Assembly (NCBI GenBank): GCA_942493385.1
Contig: OW818699.1
Coordinates: 3,410,001-3,474,000 of the forward strand
From: UBA8389 sp942493385
GTDB taxonomy: Bacteria; Bacteroidota; Bacteroidia; Bacteroidales; UBA1402
Direction: 5' to 3'
DNA length: 64,000 nucleotides
Part shown: positions 27,254-36,742 of the stretch, in pieces
Position numbering within the stretch: position 1 is the stretch's first letter
Layout of the letters: every line of letters begins with the position of its first letter
Position numbers and translations under genes: made by a program
The notes under the pieces: model-generated
Told to the model about the DNA's origin: nothing
The model's database searches: none
The model's input: the letters and a program-made list of their open reading frames with translations, nothing else

Positions 27254-28264
27254 TTACTGAAGGACTATCTTGCCAAATGCGGTCTTTCCGTTTTCACCTA
27301 CAAATCGCACCAAGTAAATGCCCGAATTCAATGACGTTTCCAGGACACCCTGTGTTTTTGATGCTAACAATTCAGTACCAACGAGACTGTAAACTTTCAA
27401 AACACCGGCAGAATTGGTTTTGATGGTTTTACCCATTGCTTTGATGGTGTTCAAATCTTCATTTACTGTGAATAGTCCAGATGTTAGCGCCGAAGTCCAA
27501 GATTTTGCAACTCGGATGCCACCAATTTGAGCTCCGATTCCACGTTGACGAAGATTGATGCCAATTGCTGCTGTCAAAGCATAATCCGTAGCAACATCGG
27601 TTGAGATTAAAACAGCGGTTTGTTCGGCTTCCGTCTTGGTCAAGTCCGGATTGATGTATAAGTACTGTTTGTCATTGCTATCTCCATCAATTGTTTCATA
27701 ACAAAACACCAGCAAATGGTTGATACCCGTAGACAATGGTGTTGTATACTCGACATAACCACCAGCAGAGCTTGAATTCTTTGATAAAGCCAAAGTGAAA
27801 GCATCCCCGGCTGAATTGTTCTTGGCAAAGACACGTCCTCTGGTCATACTGGATGTAACCGATGCTTCGTAGGTGAAGAAGTCCCGATAGCTCCGATAAC
27901 TTTGGGCCGAAACATTCACCATAAAGGCGGTATAGATTTTCTCCCCGACCACTGGTTTCAGCGTATCATTACCAAATTTTACGATTTTGGTAGAAATACG
28001 TTGGGTAGCGGAAGTAACACCAATGGCTGAATCAAGCACAGCCACATTACCGATGTTAGAACCCACATATCCGTTGTAGAACAAGGCTCCTTCAGCGATT
28101 TTCGGGCTGACACCCAATGCATCTGCAGCTTTAACACACAGATACCAACCGTTGTAACCTTCCACATTGCTTCCAGCTGTTGCCGTTGCAAAATTTTCAA
28201 CAAAAACCTGTGCGTTGACCGTTAGGGTAGCAAGGCACAAAACTAAAAGTAAAAGTTTTTTCAT
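27254..28264 (-). CDS. Secreted T9SS cargo protein with concanavalin-like beta domain
   Basis: A 336-residue protein: signal peptide ('MKKLLLLVLCLATLTVNAQ'), a beta-sandwich region of about 240 residues ('YNGWYL', 'IYTAFMVNVSAQSY', 'GGYVEYTTPLSTGINHLLVF'), and a T9SS sorting domain from about residue 265 ('LKVYSLVGTELLASK', 'LNSGIYLVRFVGENG'). An in-frame ATG at 28273 is the alternative start. No catalytic motif is seen. Position between a PF05426 lyase and a PL6 lyase suggests a surface glycan-binding or accessory protein. It is followed by the strong hairpin at 27200-27238. Confidence 0.68.
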   Translation of the reverse strand: MKKLLLLVLCLATLTVNAQVFVENFATATAGSNVEGYNGWYLCVKAADALGVSPKIAEGALFYNGYVGSNIGNVAVLDSAIGVTSATQRISTKIVKFGNDTLKPVVGEKIYTAFMVNVSAQSYRSYRDFFTYEASVTSSMTRGRVFAKNNSAGDAFTLALSKNSSSAGGYVEYTTPLSTGINHLLVFCYETIDGDSNDKQYLYINPDLTKTEAEQTAVLISTDVATDYALTAAIGINLRQRGIGAQIGGIRVAKSWTSALTSGLFTVNEDLNTIKAMGKTIKTNSAGVLKVYSLVGTELLASKTQGVLETSLNSGIYLVRFVGENGKTAFGKIVLQ

Positions 28265-28298
28265 AATTGACATTTTTTAAGGTTAGCAATTTGTTATT

Positions 28299-29477
28299 TT
28301 AATAAATCAGGTAGTTAATGACAAATTCAGATGGACCCATATACTTGGTATACAGTCTTTTATATTCATTGTTTGGTACAAATTGATCTGCTCGGTACAA
28401 AATCCACCAAAAATCCTTCATCACCTTGTCCCAATCGGCAATTTGTTTATAGGGGAATTCAGCCGTCGTTTTTCCTGCAAAAGGTAGTAAAAACTCAATT
28501 GCTTTTGCAATGCTTCTACCATCGGACGATTGAGTTGAATACAAATCGACATTCAACGATTTGGCCAACACGCACATATCCAGAAAATGAGTCAAATTGA
28601 AGACGGAATAGCCAAATGCTTTTGTCCGAGCCAATTCCAAGGGTTGAGAACCGTCGGGCTCAATCTGTTTGAACAACCGTCTGGCAGGGAATTCGTTGAT
28701 GAATTGGAGGGCAATATCTTCTTTGCCTACGAATAGGGCATATCGAACAACCTGAATGTCAAAGGCGGTTCCGTGGTTGTTTTTAGCCTCAAATTCTTCA
28801 CGTGCCACTTCTGATGTCTGCATCCAGTCTAGAAATGAAGTAAACCATACTTTCAATGCGTTCCGGTCTGACAGCGTAAAGGACGATGAACGCTTCAATA
28901 ACTCCACTCCTTCTAGCATTTCCACAAAAGAATAGGTGTCAATAAGTCCCTCTCCACGACCCTTTCCGTTGTTGTGACCAGGAATGGTTTGACCGAAATT
29001 CATATTCGGGTTCATCCGAGTATTGCCATCAATAAACCATTTTCTCAGATTTTCTACGGCTTTACGTGCGTACTTTTCGTCCGAAGTCAAGTAAAAAGCT
29101 AATGAAAGGTTGGCAACGCCTTTTGCCATGACGCCCAAGCTTCCACGATCATATCGATCAATTTCCGGATTGGTTTCTCCATCTTTTCGGATGTAGGGTA
29201 AACCGTTGGCCGTATTCGGATTTGCCCACCAATACCTGCCCATGCTCATGTAATCGTGCTTATCACCGGTTGGTGGTGTCATTTCTTTGTCCATGACAGT
29301 GACCAGCGTCTTCTTCAATTCTTTATCAGCCGAACGAACGATCCATTTGGTGGTTTCAGAAGACATGCTTTTTGCTTTTTCCAGACTTGACATACTCCAA
29401 ATGCGTGGTTGAGCATGCAACATCCCCGCATAAAACAAAAAGATTGAAATCAAGACCAGCGATAAAATAGTTCTCAT
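28299..29477 (-). CDS. Alginate-lyase-superfamily protein (PF05426, PL38-like), secreted
   Basis: A 392-residue exported protein. Start ATG 29477 gives a clean signal peptide ('MRTILSLVLISIFLFYAGML') and a 4-bp gap from the preceding gene, whereas the upstream ATG 29507 would overlap that gene. The toroid-fold motifs 'KHDYMSMGRYWWANP', 'GLPYIRKDGE', 'NFGQTIPGHN', 'GRGEGLIDTY' and 'KNNHGTAFDIQ' match PF05426 lyases; the paired Asn-His in the last motif is a likely active-site element. It differs from the second PF05426 protein at 19968-21137, so the two probably handle different linkages or chain lengths. Alginate or glucuronan are plausible substrates. Confidence 0.8.
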   Translation of the reverse strand: MRTILSLVLISIFLFYAGMLHAQPRIWSMSSLEKAKSMSSETTKWIVRSADKELKKTLVTVMDKEMTPPTGDKHDYMSMGRYWWANPNTANGLPYIRKDGETNPEIDRYDRGSLGVMAKGVANLSLAFYLTSDEKYARKAVENLRKWFIDGNTRMNPNMNFGQTIPGHNNGKGRGEGLIDTYSFVEMLEGVELLKRSSSFTLSDRNALKVWFTSFLDWMQTSEVAREEFEAKNNHGTAFDIQVVRYALFVGKEDIALQFINEFPARRLFKQIEPDGSQPLELARTKAFGYSVFNLTHFLDMCVLAKSLNVDLYSTQSSDGRSIAKAIEFLLPFAGKTTAEFPYKQIADWDKVMKDFWWILYRADQFVPNNEYKRLYTKYMGPSEFVINYLIY

Positions 29478-29481
29478 AACA

Positions 29482-31035
29482 TCATTTATAGTTGGGTGCT
29501 TTAACACCCGATGTCAACATTTTAAAATCATCCGTTCGGAAAGGTGATGCAGGAAAACCGGCGCTGTTGCACAAATTCCCATCTCCCCAATTCGACCAGT
29601 TGTAACGGACAGCTACAGGTCCATCCACCGATTCGGCAGAAACGATTACTTGATTGTCTCGGATTACTGCTTTTGCGGGTACGAATCGTTGGTCTTTCCC
29701 ACAAATGGTAAAACCCGTTAACGCTCCGTCCGACTTCAGTCCATCATAGATAAAACCAAAACTTAAAGCAGCTTCCTTTTTTCCAAAAGTTGCTTTTTCA
29801 AAAACAGGACCCGAATAGGGAACATCCATTCCGTAGGCTTTTTGAAAGGCACATGCTGCCAAACGTTTACCAACAGGCTCCTTGCTGGTGGGATGAATGG
29901 TCGTTTTTTCGCCAACATCCATCGTAACCACCATCGCCGTAAGCGGATCTTTTTGCCAGGTTTTCAGCTGTGCTTCTCTTAGCTCAGCCCATATTGGACG
30001 AACCCCATACGCGGGATGGTCGTAGTTCGCCAACTGTACAAACAGGAAAGGCATTTTCGGATTCTTGAAATCTCGCCGCCATTCGTTGATCAATGCAGGA
30101 AAGAGGGTTCTGTATTGCTCAGCACGGGTAGCATTGGCTTCACCCTGATACCAGATTACACCCTTTGCAGTATAGGGCATGATGCGTTTCAGCATGTTAT
30201 CGTATAAACCATAGGGCCTTTTATAATTCCGTTCACCCATGGGTTCGACGGGACGTAAAGCTTGTGTAAATCCAGCTTTCACAGAGTCATAATAGTGCTT
30301 TAAATCCAATTCATACTTGACTACGATTTCCTCATACTTGTTGATGCCAATCCCATTCATGTAGTTTTCATACGCCTGAACGATTGGGGCATGCTCAGGG
30401 TTGCTCAACAGTGTTTTTCGACTCATCCAAGCATCGGCTGGTGATCCACCTTTGTAACAGCATATAATACCAACCGGAACACCCAGCCTTTCTTGGAGGT
30501 CTTTTGCAAAAAAGTATGCCACACCAGACATAGGACCAACGTTCTGAGTTGTTGCCGTTCGCCATTTCATATCTCCGCTGGCGCGATCACCTTCGTAGGT
30601 CAACACCGGTACCACCATGAAGCGAATGTTTTTATTCGTTGCCTTTGCAATATGAATGGTGGAATCGTTCGATTTTTCCAACGGCCAGGCCATATTTGAT
30701 TGTCCTCCTGCTATCCATACTTCACCAACATAAATTTCATTGACTCGAATCGTTTCCTGAGAGTTGGTAACCGTAAGCAGGTATGGACCACCGGCTTTTA
30801 GGGCATCAAGGGTGGTTTTCCATCTTCCGGATGCATCACTCTGTGCAACAAATTCTTTGCCCTGAAGGGTGATCGTGACCGATTCTGAAGGTTTGGCATT
30901 TCCCCATATTTCAACGTTGGTATTGCGTTGTAATACAGCACCTTCGTTAAAAAGTTCACCGAGTTGAAGTTTTTGAGCCTCCATCGTGACACTCCAAATC
31001 AAACTCAAGACCAACAGGAATACTTTATTAATCAT
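29482..31035 (-). CDS. Sialate-O-acetylesterase-like (SASA family) carbohydrate acetylesterase
   Basis: A 517-residue secreted SGNH-type esterase: signal peptide, an Ig-like beta domain around residues 25-105 ('LFNEGAVLQRNTNVEIWG', where many homologs have DGMVLQR), then the block I motif 'WIAGGQSNMAW' with the catalytic Ser, 'YQGEANATRAEQYR', and a Thr-Ile-His-Pro motif ('TTIHPTSKEPVGKR') giving the catalytic His. It lies 3 bp after the jelly-roll protein and 4 bp before a PF05426 lyase. In this setting it probably removes O-acetyl groups that would block the lyases, as found on bacterial alginates or glucuronans (inference). Confidence 0.85.
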   Translation of the reverse strand: MINKVFLLVLSLIWSVTMEAQKLQLGELFNEGAVLQRNTNVEIWGNAKPSESVTITLQGKEFVAQSDASGRWKTTLDALKAGGPYLLTVTNSQETIRVNEIYVGEVWIAGGQSNMAWPLEKSNDSTIHIAKATNKNIRFMVVPVLTYEGDRASGDMKWRTATTQNVGPMSGVAYFFAKDLQERLGVPVGIICCYKGGSPADAWMSRKTLLSNPEHAPIVQAYENYMNGIGINKYEEIVVKYELDLKHYYDSVKAGFTQALRPVEPMGERNYKRPYGLYDNMLKRIMPYTAKGVIWYQGEANATRAEQYRTLFPALINEWRRDFKNPKMPFLFVQLANYDHPAYGVRPIWAELREAQLKTWQKDPLTAMVVTMDVGEKTTIHPTSKEPVGKRLAACAFQKAYGMDVPYSGPVFEKATFGKKEAALSFGFIYDGLKSDGALTGFTICGKDQRFVPAKAVIRDNQVIVSAESVDGPVAVRYNWSNWGDGNLCNSAGFPASPFRTDDFKMLTSGVKAPNYK

Positions 31036-31038
31036 TCT

Positions 31039-32145
31039 TCAAAGTTTATGGGCATCTTTTTGGATAATCAGTTTGGTTGTAGCCGTCTGTTTCCCAGCTG
31101 TCAATCGAATAAAATAAAAGCCATCCGACAAACCGGATACGTCAAAGGACTCGGTATAAGCCCCCCTTTTTTTTAACTCGTTGTTTAGGAGCATTTTACT
31201 TGCTTGTCCGTTCATACCGAATAGATCAACCTGAACACAAGATTCTTCCTGCAATACATAGTTGATCTGAACTTCTTTTGAATTCAGTTTTGGTAATACC
31301 TTAAACCACTTATTCTCCAATTGTGAATTCTCTCCGAGCGATGTCGGTGGTTCTTCGTAAATCGAGAAGCCGGCAAAGCGCATGGCCTCGTCACGCAGGG
31401 AAGCAGGCACATTCAAACTTCTATAAATACCCCATTTGGGACGAACAAATGCATTGTTGTACCGAATGGTCATCAAATTGGAATTGGAATAGGAAAGCAA
31501 TGTGCTTCCATCACTGATTTTCTTTATAGTGATGGAATAGGTGCCATGCAAACTGTCAATCTTGATTCGCTCCACGACTTCGACCCAGACCCCTTCGAAC
31601 AAGGATAAATTGGCTGTGGTCACTTTCGTCGTATTGTCATGGATCAACTCAATCCGGTCCGGTGTAGCTTTCCGTACCGTTAACGTAAAGATTGGATCCG
31701 ATTCATCACCTCCAACTGCTTTAATCTGATGGATGTGTGTAAACGATGTGGATGGTTGGAAACCTACAGGAATTCTGAATTTCCATTTGTAAACAACGGT
31801 TTCACCGGATACACCAATTAAATTGTCCGGTGAACCATCGTATGTCTTGATTTCCATCCGTTGCCTGTCAAAATTGATGCAACGGTCGTTATCAGGGGTC
31901 ACATGGATGTAAAACTCAAAAACGTATTGATTCAATTCAGCATCCCAGACTTCGGCGATGTGCCGCCCGAATTCAGGATGTACACATTCAGGATGTTCGA
32001 CCACATTGGCACCTGGAGCTAAAACACTGTTGATCAGTTCATACGTATTTCCTGGCCCATCGGCTTCCAAAACCGTCTGCGAGCAAACTGTAATTGGAAG
32101 TCCAATAAGTAGGATAAACATTAGTTTTTGAATCAACGTTTTCAT
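31039..32145 (-). CDS. Jelly-roll polysaccharide-lyase-like protein with T9SS tail
   Basis: A 368-residue secreted protein: signal peptide, a beta-jelly-roll domain (about 25-260) and a T9SS sorting domain (about 285-365; 'QVDLFGMNGQASKMLL', 'LSDGFYFIRLTAG'). Three spaced motifs, 'FDRQRMEIKTY', 'FTHIHQIKAVGG' and 'RPKWGIYRS', fall in the order and spacing of the three conserved PL7-type blocks (R-x-E-L-R, Q-I-H, Y-x-K-x-G-x-Y). In the second block lysine replaces the usual catalytic histidine. It may be a lyase of a poorly known family (PL7/PL20 superfamily) or a binding protein. Gene spacing is 3 bp downstream and 11 bp upstream. Confidence 0.6.
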   Translation of the reverse strand: MKTLIQKLMFILLIGLPITVCSQTVLEADGPGNTYELINSVLAPGANVVEHPECVHPEFGRHIAEVWDAELNQYVFEFYIHVTPDNDRCINFDRQRMEIKTYDGSPDNLIGVSGETVVYKWKFRIPVGFQPSTSFTHIHQIKAVGGDESDPIFTLTVRKATPDRIELIHDNTTKVTTANLSLFEGVWVEVVERIKIDSLHGTYSITIKKISDGSTLLSYSNSNLMTIRYNNAFVRPKWGIYRSLNVPASLRDEAMRFAGFSIYEEPPTSLGENSQLENKWFKVLPKLNSKEVQINYVLQEESCVQVDLFGMNGQASKMLLNNELKKRGAYTESFDVSGLSDGFYFIRLTAGKQTATTKLIIQKDAHKL

Positions 32146-32156
32146 GCTCCGTATTT

Positions 32157-34541
32157 TTAACGCAGTCCAATAGAACCTCCGTCTGAGGCTTTGCCAAGAA
32201 GGGGTGATTTGGTTGAAAGGTTATAACTGGCTCCCTGAAAACCAGGCGCTACAAATACGATGTTTTCCGACTTGGCACCATTCTCCAATTTGGGTTTTAC
32301 ACAATTGCTTAAACAACAATTAGCAATCCCATTTTTTGAACCAGCGAGCTTGACCAACGTTTTCGCCGTCGAATTGCTGAATATGGAATTTTTAATGGAC
32401 ACATTGACAATGCCTGTGAGTTTCAGGACGGTTTGATTCTCAGCCGCCGCTACTGCATCAAAAACACAATGGTTGACGGTAAATGTTCCGCCCAAGGTCG
32501 ATTCATCAATTCCACCGCGGTAAAAATCGATGATGTATTGGGAGAAATGATGAAATACGGTATTCTCAAAACAGATTTTTTCAGCACTGTATTTTCCCAC
32601 ATCATCCTTCTCCTCCCCTAGGCTGAACCCGCGGTACGAATCCCTCAGCACTGAATTCGTCACTTTCAGGGAATCGGCCATGGTCCCTTTGTAGGCCTTA
32701 TAAATGGCACCCGTTTCCACCTTGAAATCGTAGATTTCGCAATTGTCGATGAATAGGGAATAGCCCAATGCACTGACTTTAGAAGAAACAAAAGCATATT
32801 TTGCAGGAAATGCGGCCTTGCTGTCACCGTCTATGGCAAGTCCCTGCAAACTAAGCCGAGTGTTGCCTGTCAATTCAAACAAACTGCCGTTTTCTCTGTT
32901 TGTCTTGAGTTTCAGAATTGGCTTTGTGGTAGCACCTGCTGCGGCTCGAAGAGTCAAATCTTTTGATAGGATGATCTTTTTGGTGAGGATGTGTTCTCCA
33001 GCTTCCAGAATCAAAACCGTACCCGCTTTTGCCTTCTGTACGGCCTGATATAGGAGGTCTGTACCGGCGGAAACTGTCGTGACAATTTCTTCTGACTTCA
33101 CGCTCCCTTTTGAAACAGGTTTGTACCAGGAGGGTCCACAATTCTTGGCAGTGGCAAGATCCACGACTGTTTTATCCCCTTTGTTTTGAAAAGCTCCAAT
33201 CACAGCCTCTCCACGAAGCTGACCCAAGATGTCGTATTTTACAAAAGGCAACTTTTTGGCTTTGATCACAGCATAAACCATTTCCAAATCCCAAACCTTG
33301 GCATGTTGGACCTGACCCTGAATGGTTCCAACAGCATTGTAAAGACCTTTACTGCTCACCATCAAATTGTTATCCAGCTTAATTCCGTCTGAATTGTCGT
33401 AACTCTTTATCAATTCGGCTGCGCTCGGACTATAAACAATATTGTTGAGCAACAGTACACCTTCCGGTCTAACAATGCGGTTTCTATCACCAAATCCGAC
33501 ACAAAAAGCCCATGGTGCACTGCATTCAACATAGGTATTGTTGGCAACCAGCACATTCTTTACCGGAGCATAACCGTTTAAGGGTGAATCGGGTATGGCA
33601 TTCATAACAGCCAGGGCCGATCGGAATTCCTCACCTGCCAGTTTGTAAAAATAGTTGTTGTAGATTTGATGTCCTTCATTGATTACGCGAACACCACCTG
33701 TATATTCCTTTCCGTTTCCAATAAACCAGTTTCCTGAAACAACGGCACGGTTGCCATGTCGCAACACCAAACTACCCTCGCTTTCGAAAAAAGTATTGTT
33801 CACGAATTTGTTGTCACTCGACTTATTGGAAATGATTTCCACTTCTCCGTTGCAATGTTCAAAATAATTGCCATCCACAATGGAATTTGAACTGTTAAGG
33901 CAAACCTGACTGGTTCCGATGCGGATGGACTCGCCTCCATTCGACCCCAATCGAGGGCGAGGACCAAAATAGTTCCGATACACCAAATGTCCGTTGTTCA
34001 TGCTGTTGGAATCGTTGGGCCAAATGACAAAAGTGGTTCCATCGTTGGCTTTTCCGCCGAAATAGCAGTATTCTATGGTGTTCTTTTTACCCCAAACATC
34101 CACCCAATGGTCGGATGAATCTTTGTATTGCTGATTGTAGGAATCAATGACACACTCCGTAAGAACACTGTTGTAGGCATAATTCTTCGAATTGGTTCTA
34201 AACTCGATGACCGATTTGCCTGGGGTGCATCCATTTCTAAAAATCAAACCAGAAACATGAAGCCATTCACCGGAAAACCGCAAACTTGATTGACCTTCCA
34301 ATGTAACTTTGCCAAACGTTTCAGCCGTGAGGAAAATACGCTTATCCTTTACTCCTACTCCTTTAAACACGAGTTGAGCATCTTTCCATGTTCCGTTTGC
34401 CAGAATAAGGGAATCACCAGGAGCTAGTGTTTTTACTGCCTCGTTAAATTGAGTCGTATTATCCACCTTGATACTTGTTGCATATACAGTTGCTATTGAG
34501 GCACTTAATAACAGAATAAAAAGAAAGTAGTTGCGTTTCAT
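32157..34541 (-). CDS. Two-domain PL6 lyase (alginate lyase/chondroitinase-B type)
   Basis: A 794-residue protein with signal peptide. The N-terminal parallel beta-helix (about 25-450) has the catalytic Lys240 in 'GEVEIISNKS' and Arg261 in 'LVLRHGN'. A second beta-helix domain from about residue 490 ('TDLLYQAVQKAKAGTVLILEAGEHIL') matches the two-domain architecture of AlyGC-type enzymes. Unlike the other PL6 it has no T9SS tail, so it is probably periplasmic and acts on imported oligomers. It is the first enzyme gene after susC-susD and the helical lipoprotein. Confidence 0.9.
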   Translation of the reverse strand: MKRNYFLFILLLSASIATVYATSIKVDNTTQFNEAVKTLAPGDSLILANGTWKDAQLVFKGVGVKDKRIFLTAETFGKVTLEGQSSLRFSGEWLHVSGLIFRNGCTPGKSVIEFRTNSKNYAYNSVLTECVIDSYNQQYKDSSDHWVDVWGKKNTIEYCYFGGKANDGTTFVIWPNDSNSMNNGHLVYRNYFGPRPRLGSNGGESIRIGTSQVCLNSSNSIVDGNYFEHCNGEVEIISNKSSDNKFVNNTFFESEGSLVLRHGNRAVVSGNWFIGNGKEYTGGVRVINEGHQIYNNYFYKLAGEEFRSALAVMNAIPDSPLNGYAPVKNVLVANNTYVECSAPWAFCVGFGDRNRIVRPEGVLLLNNIVYSPSAAELIKSYDNSDGIKLDNNLMVSSKGLYNAVGTIQGQVQHAKVWDLEMVYAVIKAKKLPFVKYDILGQLRGEAVIGAFQNKGDKTVVDLATAKNCGPSWYKPVSKGSVKSEEIVTTVSAGTDLLYQAVQKAKAGTVLILEAGEHILTKKIILSKDLTLRAAAGATTKPILKLKTNRENGSLFELTGNTRLSLQGLAIDGDSKAAFPAKYAFVSSKVSALGYSLFIDNCEIYDFKVETGAIYKAYKGTMADSLKVTNSVLRDSYRGFSLGEEKDDVGKYSAEKICFENTVFHHFSQYIIDFYRGGIDESTLGGTFTVNHCVFDAVAAAENQTVLKLTGIVNVSIKNSIFSNSTAKTLVKLAGSKNGIANCCLSNCVKPKLENGAKSENIVFVAPGFQGASYNLSTKSPLLGKASDGGSIGLR

Positions 34542-34558
34542 GTTGGTATGTTATTAAC

Positions 34559-35170
34559 TCATTTAATGATGGCCCCCACAAAAATAGTTTTTGCCAAACC
34601 AAGTTCAAGTACTGCATCATCCACTTGGCGTTGGATGGAAGTTGAAGCATCTCTAGTCGCTTTGGCTTTAGTAATAGCCGCCGTAAAGGTTACTTTCGAG
34701 CTGTCAGCTACTTCATTCACAGCAGTGCCAACGAGAGTGGCAGTTTTTAAAGCATCTGCAACGACGATGGAATCATTCAATGTACGTCTATCTGAAATAA
34801 AGAGACTGGCGTTGAACGCTTTGCCAGGAGTTGCCAGTGTCTTGTTGGAAGTTACGATTTTCTCGATGGTGACATTCGAATCGTTCACAACTACCATTGC
34901 AGCATTCAGCGCTGTTAAATAGGCTGTTTTGTAAGAATCAAAGCTCGACGTGCTGGAAACTCTGAAATTACCCTTGTTGTAACCTATCACACAACTGTCT
35001 ACCACCATCTTTTCTGCTGTGATAAAGGCACTAAACTGCGCTTTATGCTCAGCAAGTGTTTTGGGGACAATGGTAGTTTCTTCGTCGGAAGTGCACGAAA
35101 ATAATCCGGAGGACACTACCAAAAGAACGGATATCATCAACAGAAATACAGTTTGTTTTGGAGATTTCAT
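34559..35170 (-). CDS. Helical lipoprotein in the SusE-like position
   Basis: A 203-residue protein with signal and lipobox 'GLFSC', therefore a lipoprotein. After the anchor come repeated helical segments rich in Ala, Thr, Asp and Lys ('LAEHKAQFSAFITAEKMVV', 'SYKTAYLTALNAAMVVV', 'KVTFTAAITKAKATRDAS'), reminiscent of FIVAR or DUF4972-type helical modules. It lies 29 bp after susD and 17 bp before PL6, where surface glycan-binding proteins are usually encoded, so a surface-exposed substrate-binding role is likely but unproved. No catalytic motif is visible. Confidence 0.65.
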   Translation of the reverse strand: MKSPKQTVFLLMISVLLVVSSGLFSCTSDEETTIVPKTLAEHKAQFSAFITAEKMVVDSCVIGYNKGNFRVSSTSSFDSYKTAYLTALNAAMVVVNDSNVTIEKIVTSNKTLATPGKAFNASLFISDRRTLNDSIVVADALKTATLVGTAVNEVADSSKVTFTAAITKAKATRDASTSIQRQVDDAVLELGLAKTIFVGAIIK

Positions 35171-35199
35171 CTTTTACTGATTTTTAGGTGAACGAACCA

Positions 35200-36738
35200 T
35201 TAATAATCGGCATTCTGAGGAATGTCCATCTCATTGTTTGTGTCGATTTCGTACTGTGGAATGGGCAATACCAATCGTTCTTTCTTAAAGTTATCCTCAT
35301 TGGGTACGGGTATCGGGTTGTATTTGGAATAAAAGAGGGTCCAATCGGTTTCAAATACATGCTTCTTTAAGATTTCGATGGGTTTGTCCGGATTATCGTA
35401 CGATTTGGCCATTCTCAACAAATCAAACCAGCGTTGGTTCTCGAATGCGAGTTCGAGCCTGCGCTCCTGATACACACTGTCCAAAGCCTGTGTCGGTGAG
35501 GTAAAGGCAGCCATGGGATCCAGTCCCGATCGGGTACGTATTTTGTTGACTTCCGTATGGGCATCGGTGTAGTGACCATCCTGAGCCAAGACTTCAGCAT
35601 AAAGCAATACCACATCGGCGTAACGAAGTACAATCCAGTCGTTTTCGGACTGTAGTGCCTGAGACATGGTGGCATCGGTATATTTCGAAACGTAGGGTAC
35701 GGCTACCGTCAGCGATTTGTTCCAGACAGTAAAACAAGCCGTTTTTCTCGAATCCTTCGGATTTGAATTGAACAAATTCATGATTTCGTTGGTTGGGCTG
35801 TTGTACCCAAGCGGAGTACCAATTTTTAGGAACATATTGGCTGAACCCTCGGGAGCGAATGTACCCCAAAATGGAGAACCAAGCCCAAGGCCACCGCCTT
35901 TGAAGCGCACTGCAAAAATGATTTCTTTGTTCATTTCGTTGGTGATGCTGAAAACCTTTGAATAAGCATCGGCGCCAGTCAATAAACCAACTTGAGGCGC
36001 TGCCATCACTTCTTGCAAAAGCGTTTTGGCAAGAGCTAGGTTCGCTTCACCCCCAAGCATCATGTAAACCTTTGCCAACAAGCTCTTAGCCGCCCATTTG
36101 GTAATCCGACCCGTTTCACCAGCCACGTATGTGGCAGGTGCCTGGCTGGATGCCTTGATCAGGTCGGGTATGATGATTTCATCATAGATTTCCGAGACTG
36201 GAGAACGGGGAGTTTGCTTCGCCTCATTGGGACCAATCACCTTCGTAATTTTGAACATGTCACCGAATAAATTGACCAGATTGTAGTAGTGATACGCTCT
36301 GATGAACAACAACTCTGCTTCGTATTGAGCACGTTGAGTCTCAATGGTCACATACGAATTATCGGCAACAGAGGGCAAAACGGCATTGACATTCGAAATG
36401 TTTTGAAAGGTTTTGTACCAATAGTCCTGTAGTGCCGGGAAACTGGGCGATGTTCTGAAAAAGGAAACATCTGCCTGATCAACACGAGATGTAGCACTGG
36501 ATCCTGTTGAGAATTGGCAGGTATTGTCGCTTCGCAACTCGGTGTACATCCACTCGTCCCTCAGGGTACTGGCAATGCCTGCATAACAACCTATAACACC
36601 TTGATTGATACGCGTCGGGGTGGTATAAAAATTCACTTGAGTCAATACGGATTCCGGACGGTCAGACAGGAAATCCTGACATCCTGTCAATGCAACCAAG
36701 GCTGTCAAAGCCACTGTGTAGAATAAATTATTTTTCAT
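35200..36738 (-). CDS. susD: SusD/RagB-family nutrient-binding outer-membrane lipoprotein
   Basis: A 512-residue lipoprotein with lipobox 'ALTGC' followed by 'QDFLSDRPES', the usual SusD start. It has the TPR-containing SusD fold: 'YEAELLFIRAYHYYNLVNLFGD', 'AAKSLLAKVYMMLGG', 'DWIVLRYADVVLLYAEVLAQ', 'VNKIRTRSGL', 'YQERRLELAFENQRWFDLLR'. It caps the SusC barrel and binds oligosaccharide outside the cell. It begins 4 bp after susC. The neighbours point to polyuronate oligomers as ligand. Confidence 0.95.
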   Translation of the reverse strand: MKNNLFYTVALTALVALTGCQDFLSDRPESVLTQVNFYTTPTRINQGVIGCYAGIASTLRDEWMYTELRSDNTCQFSTGSSATSRVDQADVSFFRTSPSFPALQDYWYKTFQNISNVNAVLPSVADNSYVTIETQRAQYEAELLFIRAYHYYNLVNLFGDMFKITKVIGPNEAKQTPRSPVSEIYDEIIIPDLIKASSQAPATYVAGETGRITKWAAKSLLAKVYMMLGGEANLALAKTLLQEVMAAPQVGLLTGADAYSKVFSITNEMNKEIIFAVRFKGGGLGLGSPFWGTFAPEGSANMFLKIGTPLGYNSPTNEIMNLFNSNPKDSRKTACFTVWNKSLTVAVPYVSKYTDATMSQALQSENDWIVLRYADVVLLYAEVLAQDGHYTDAHTEVNKIRTRSGLDPMAAFTSPTQALDSVYQERRLELAFENQRWFDLLRMAKSYDNPDKPIEILKKHVFETDWTLFYSKYNPIPVPNEDNFKKERLVLPIPQYEIDTNNEMDIPQNADY

Positions 36739-36742
36739 AGCA

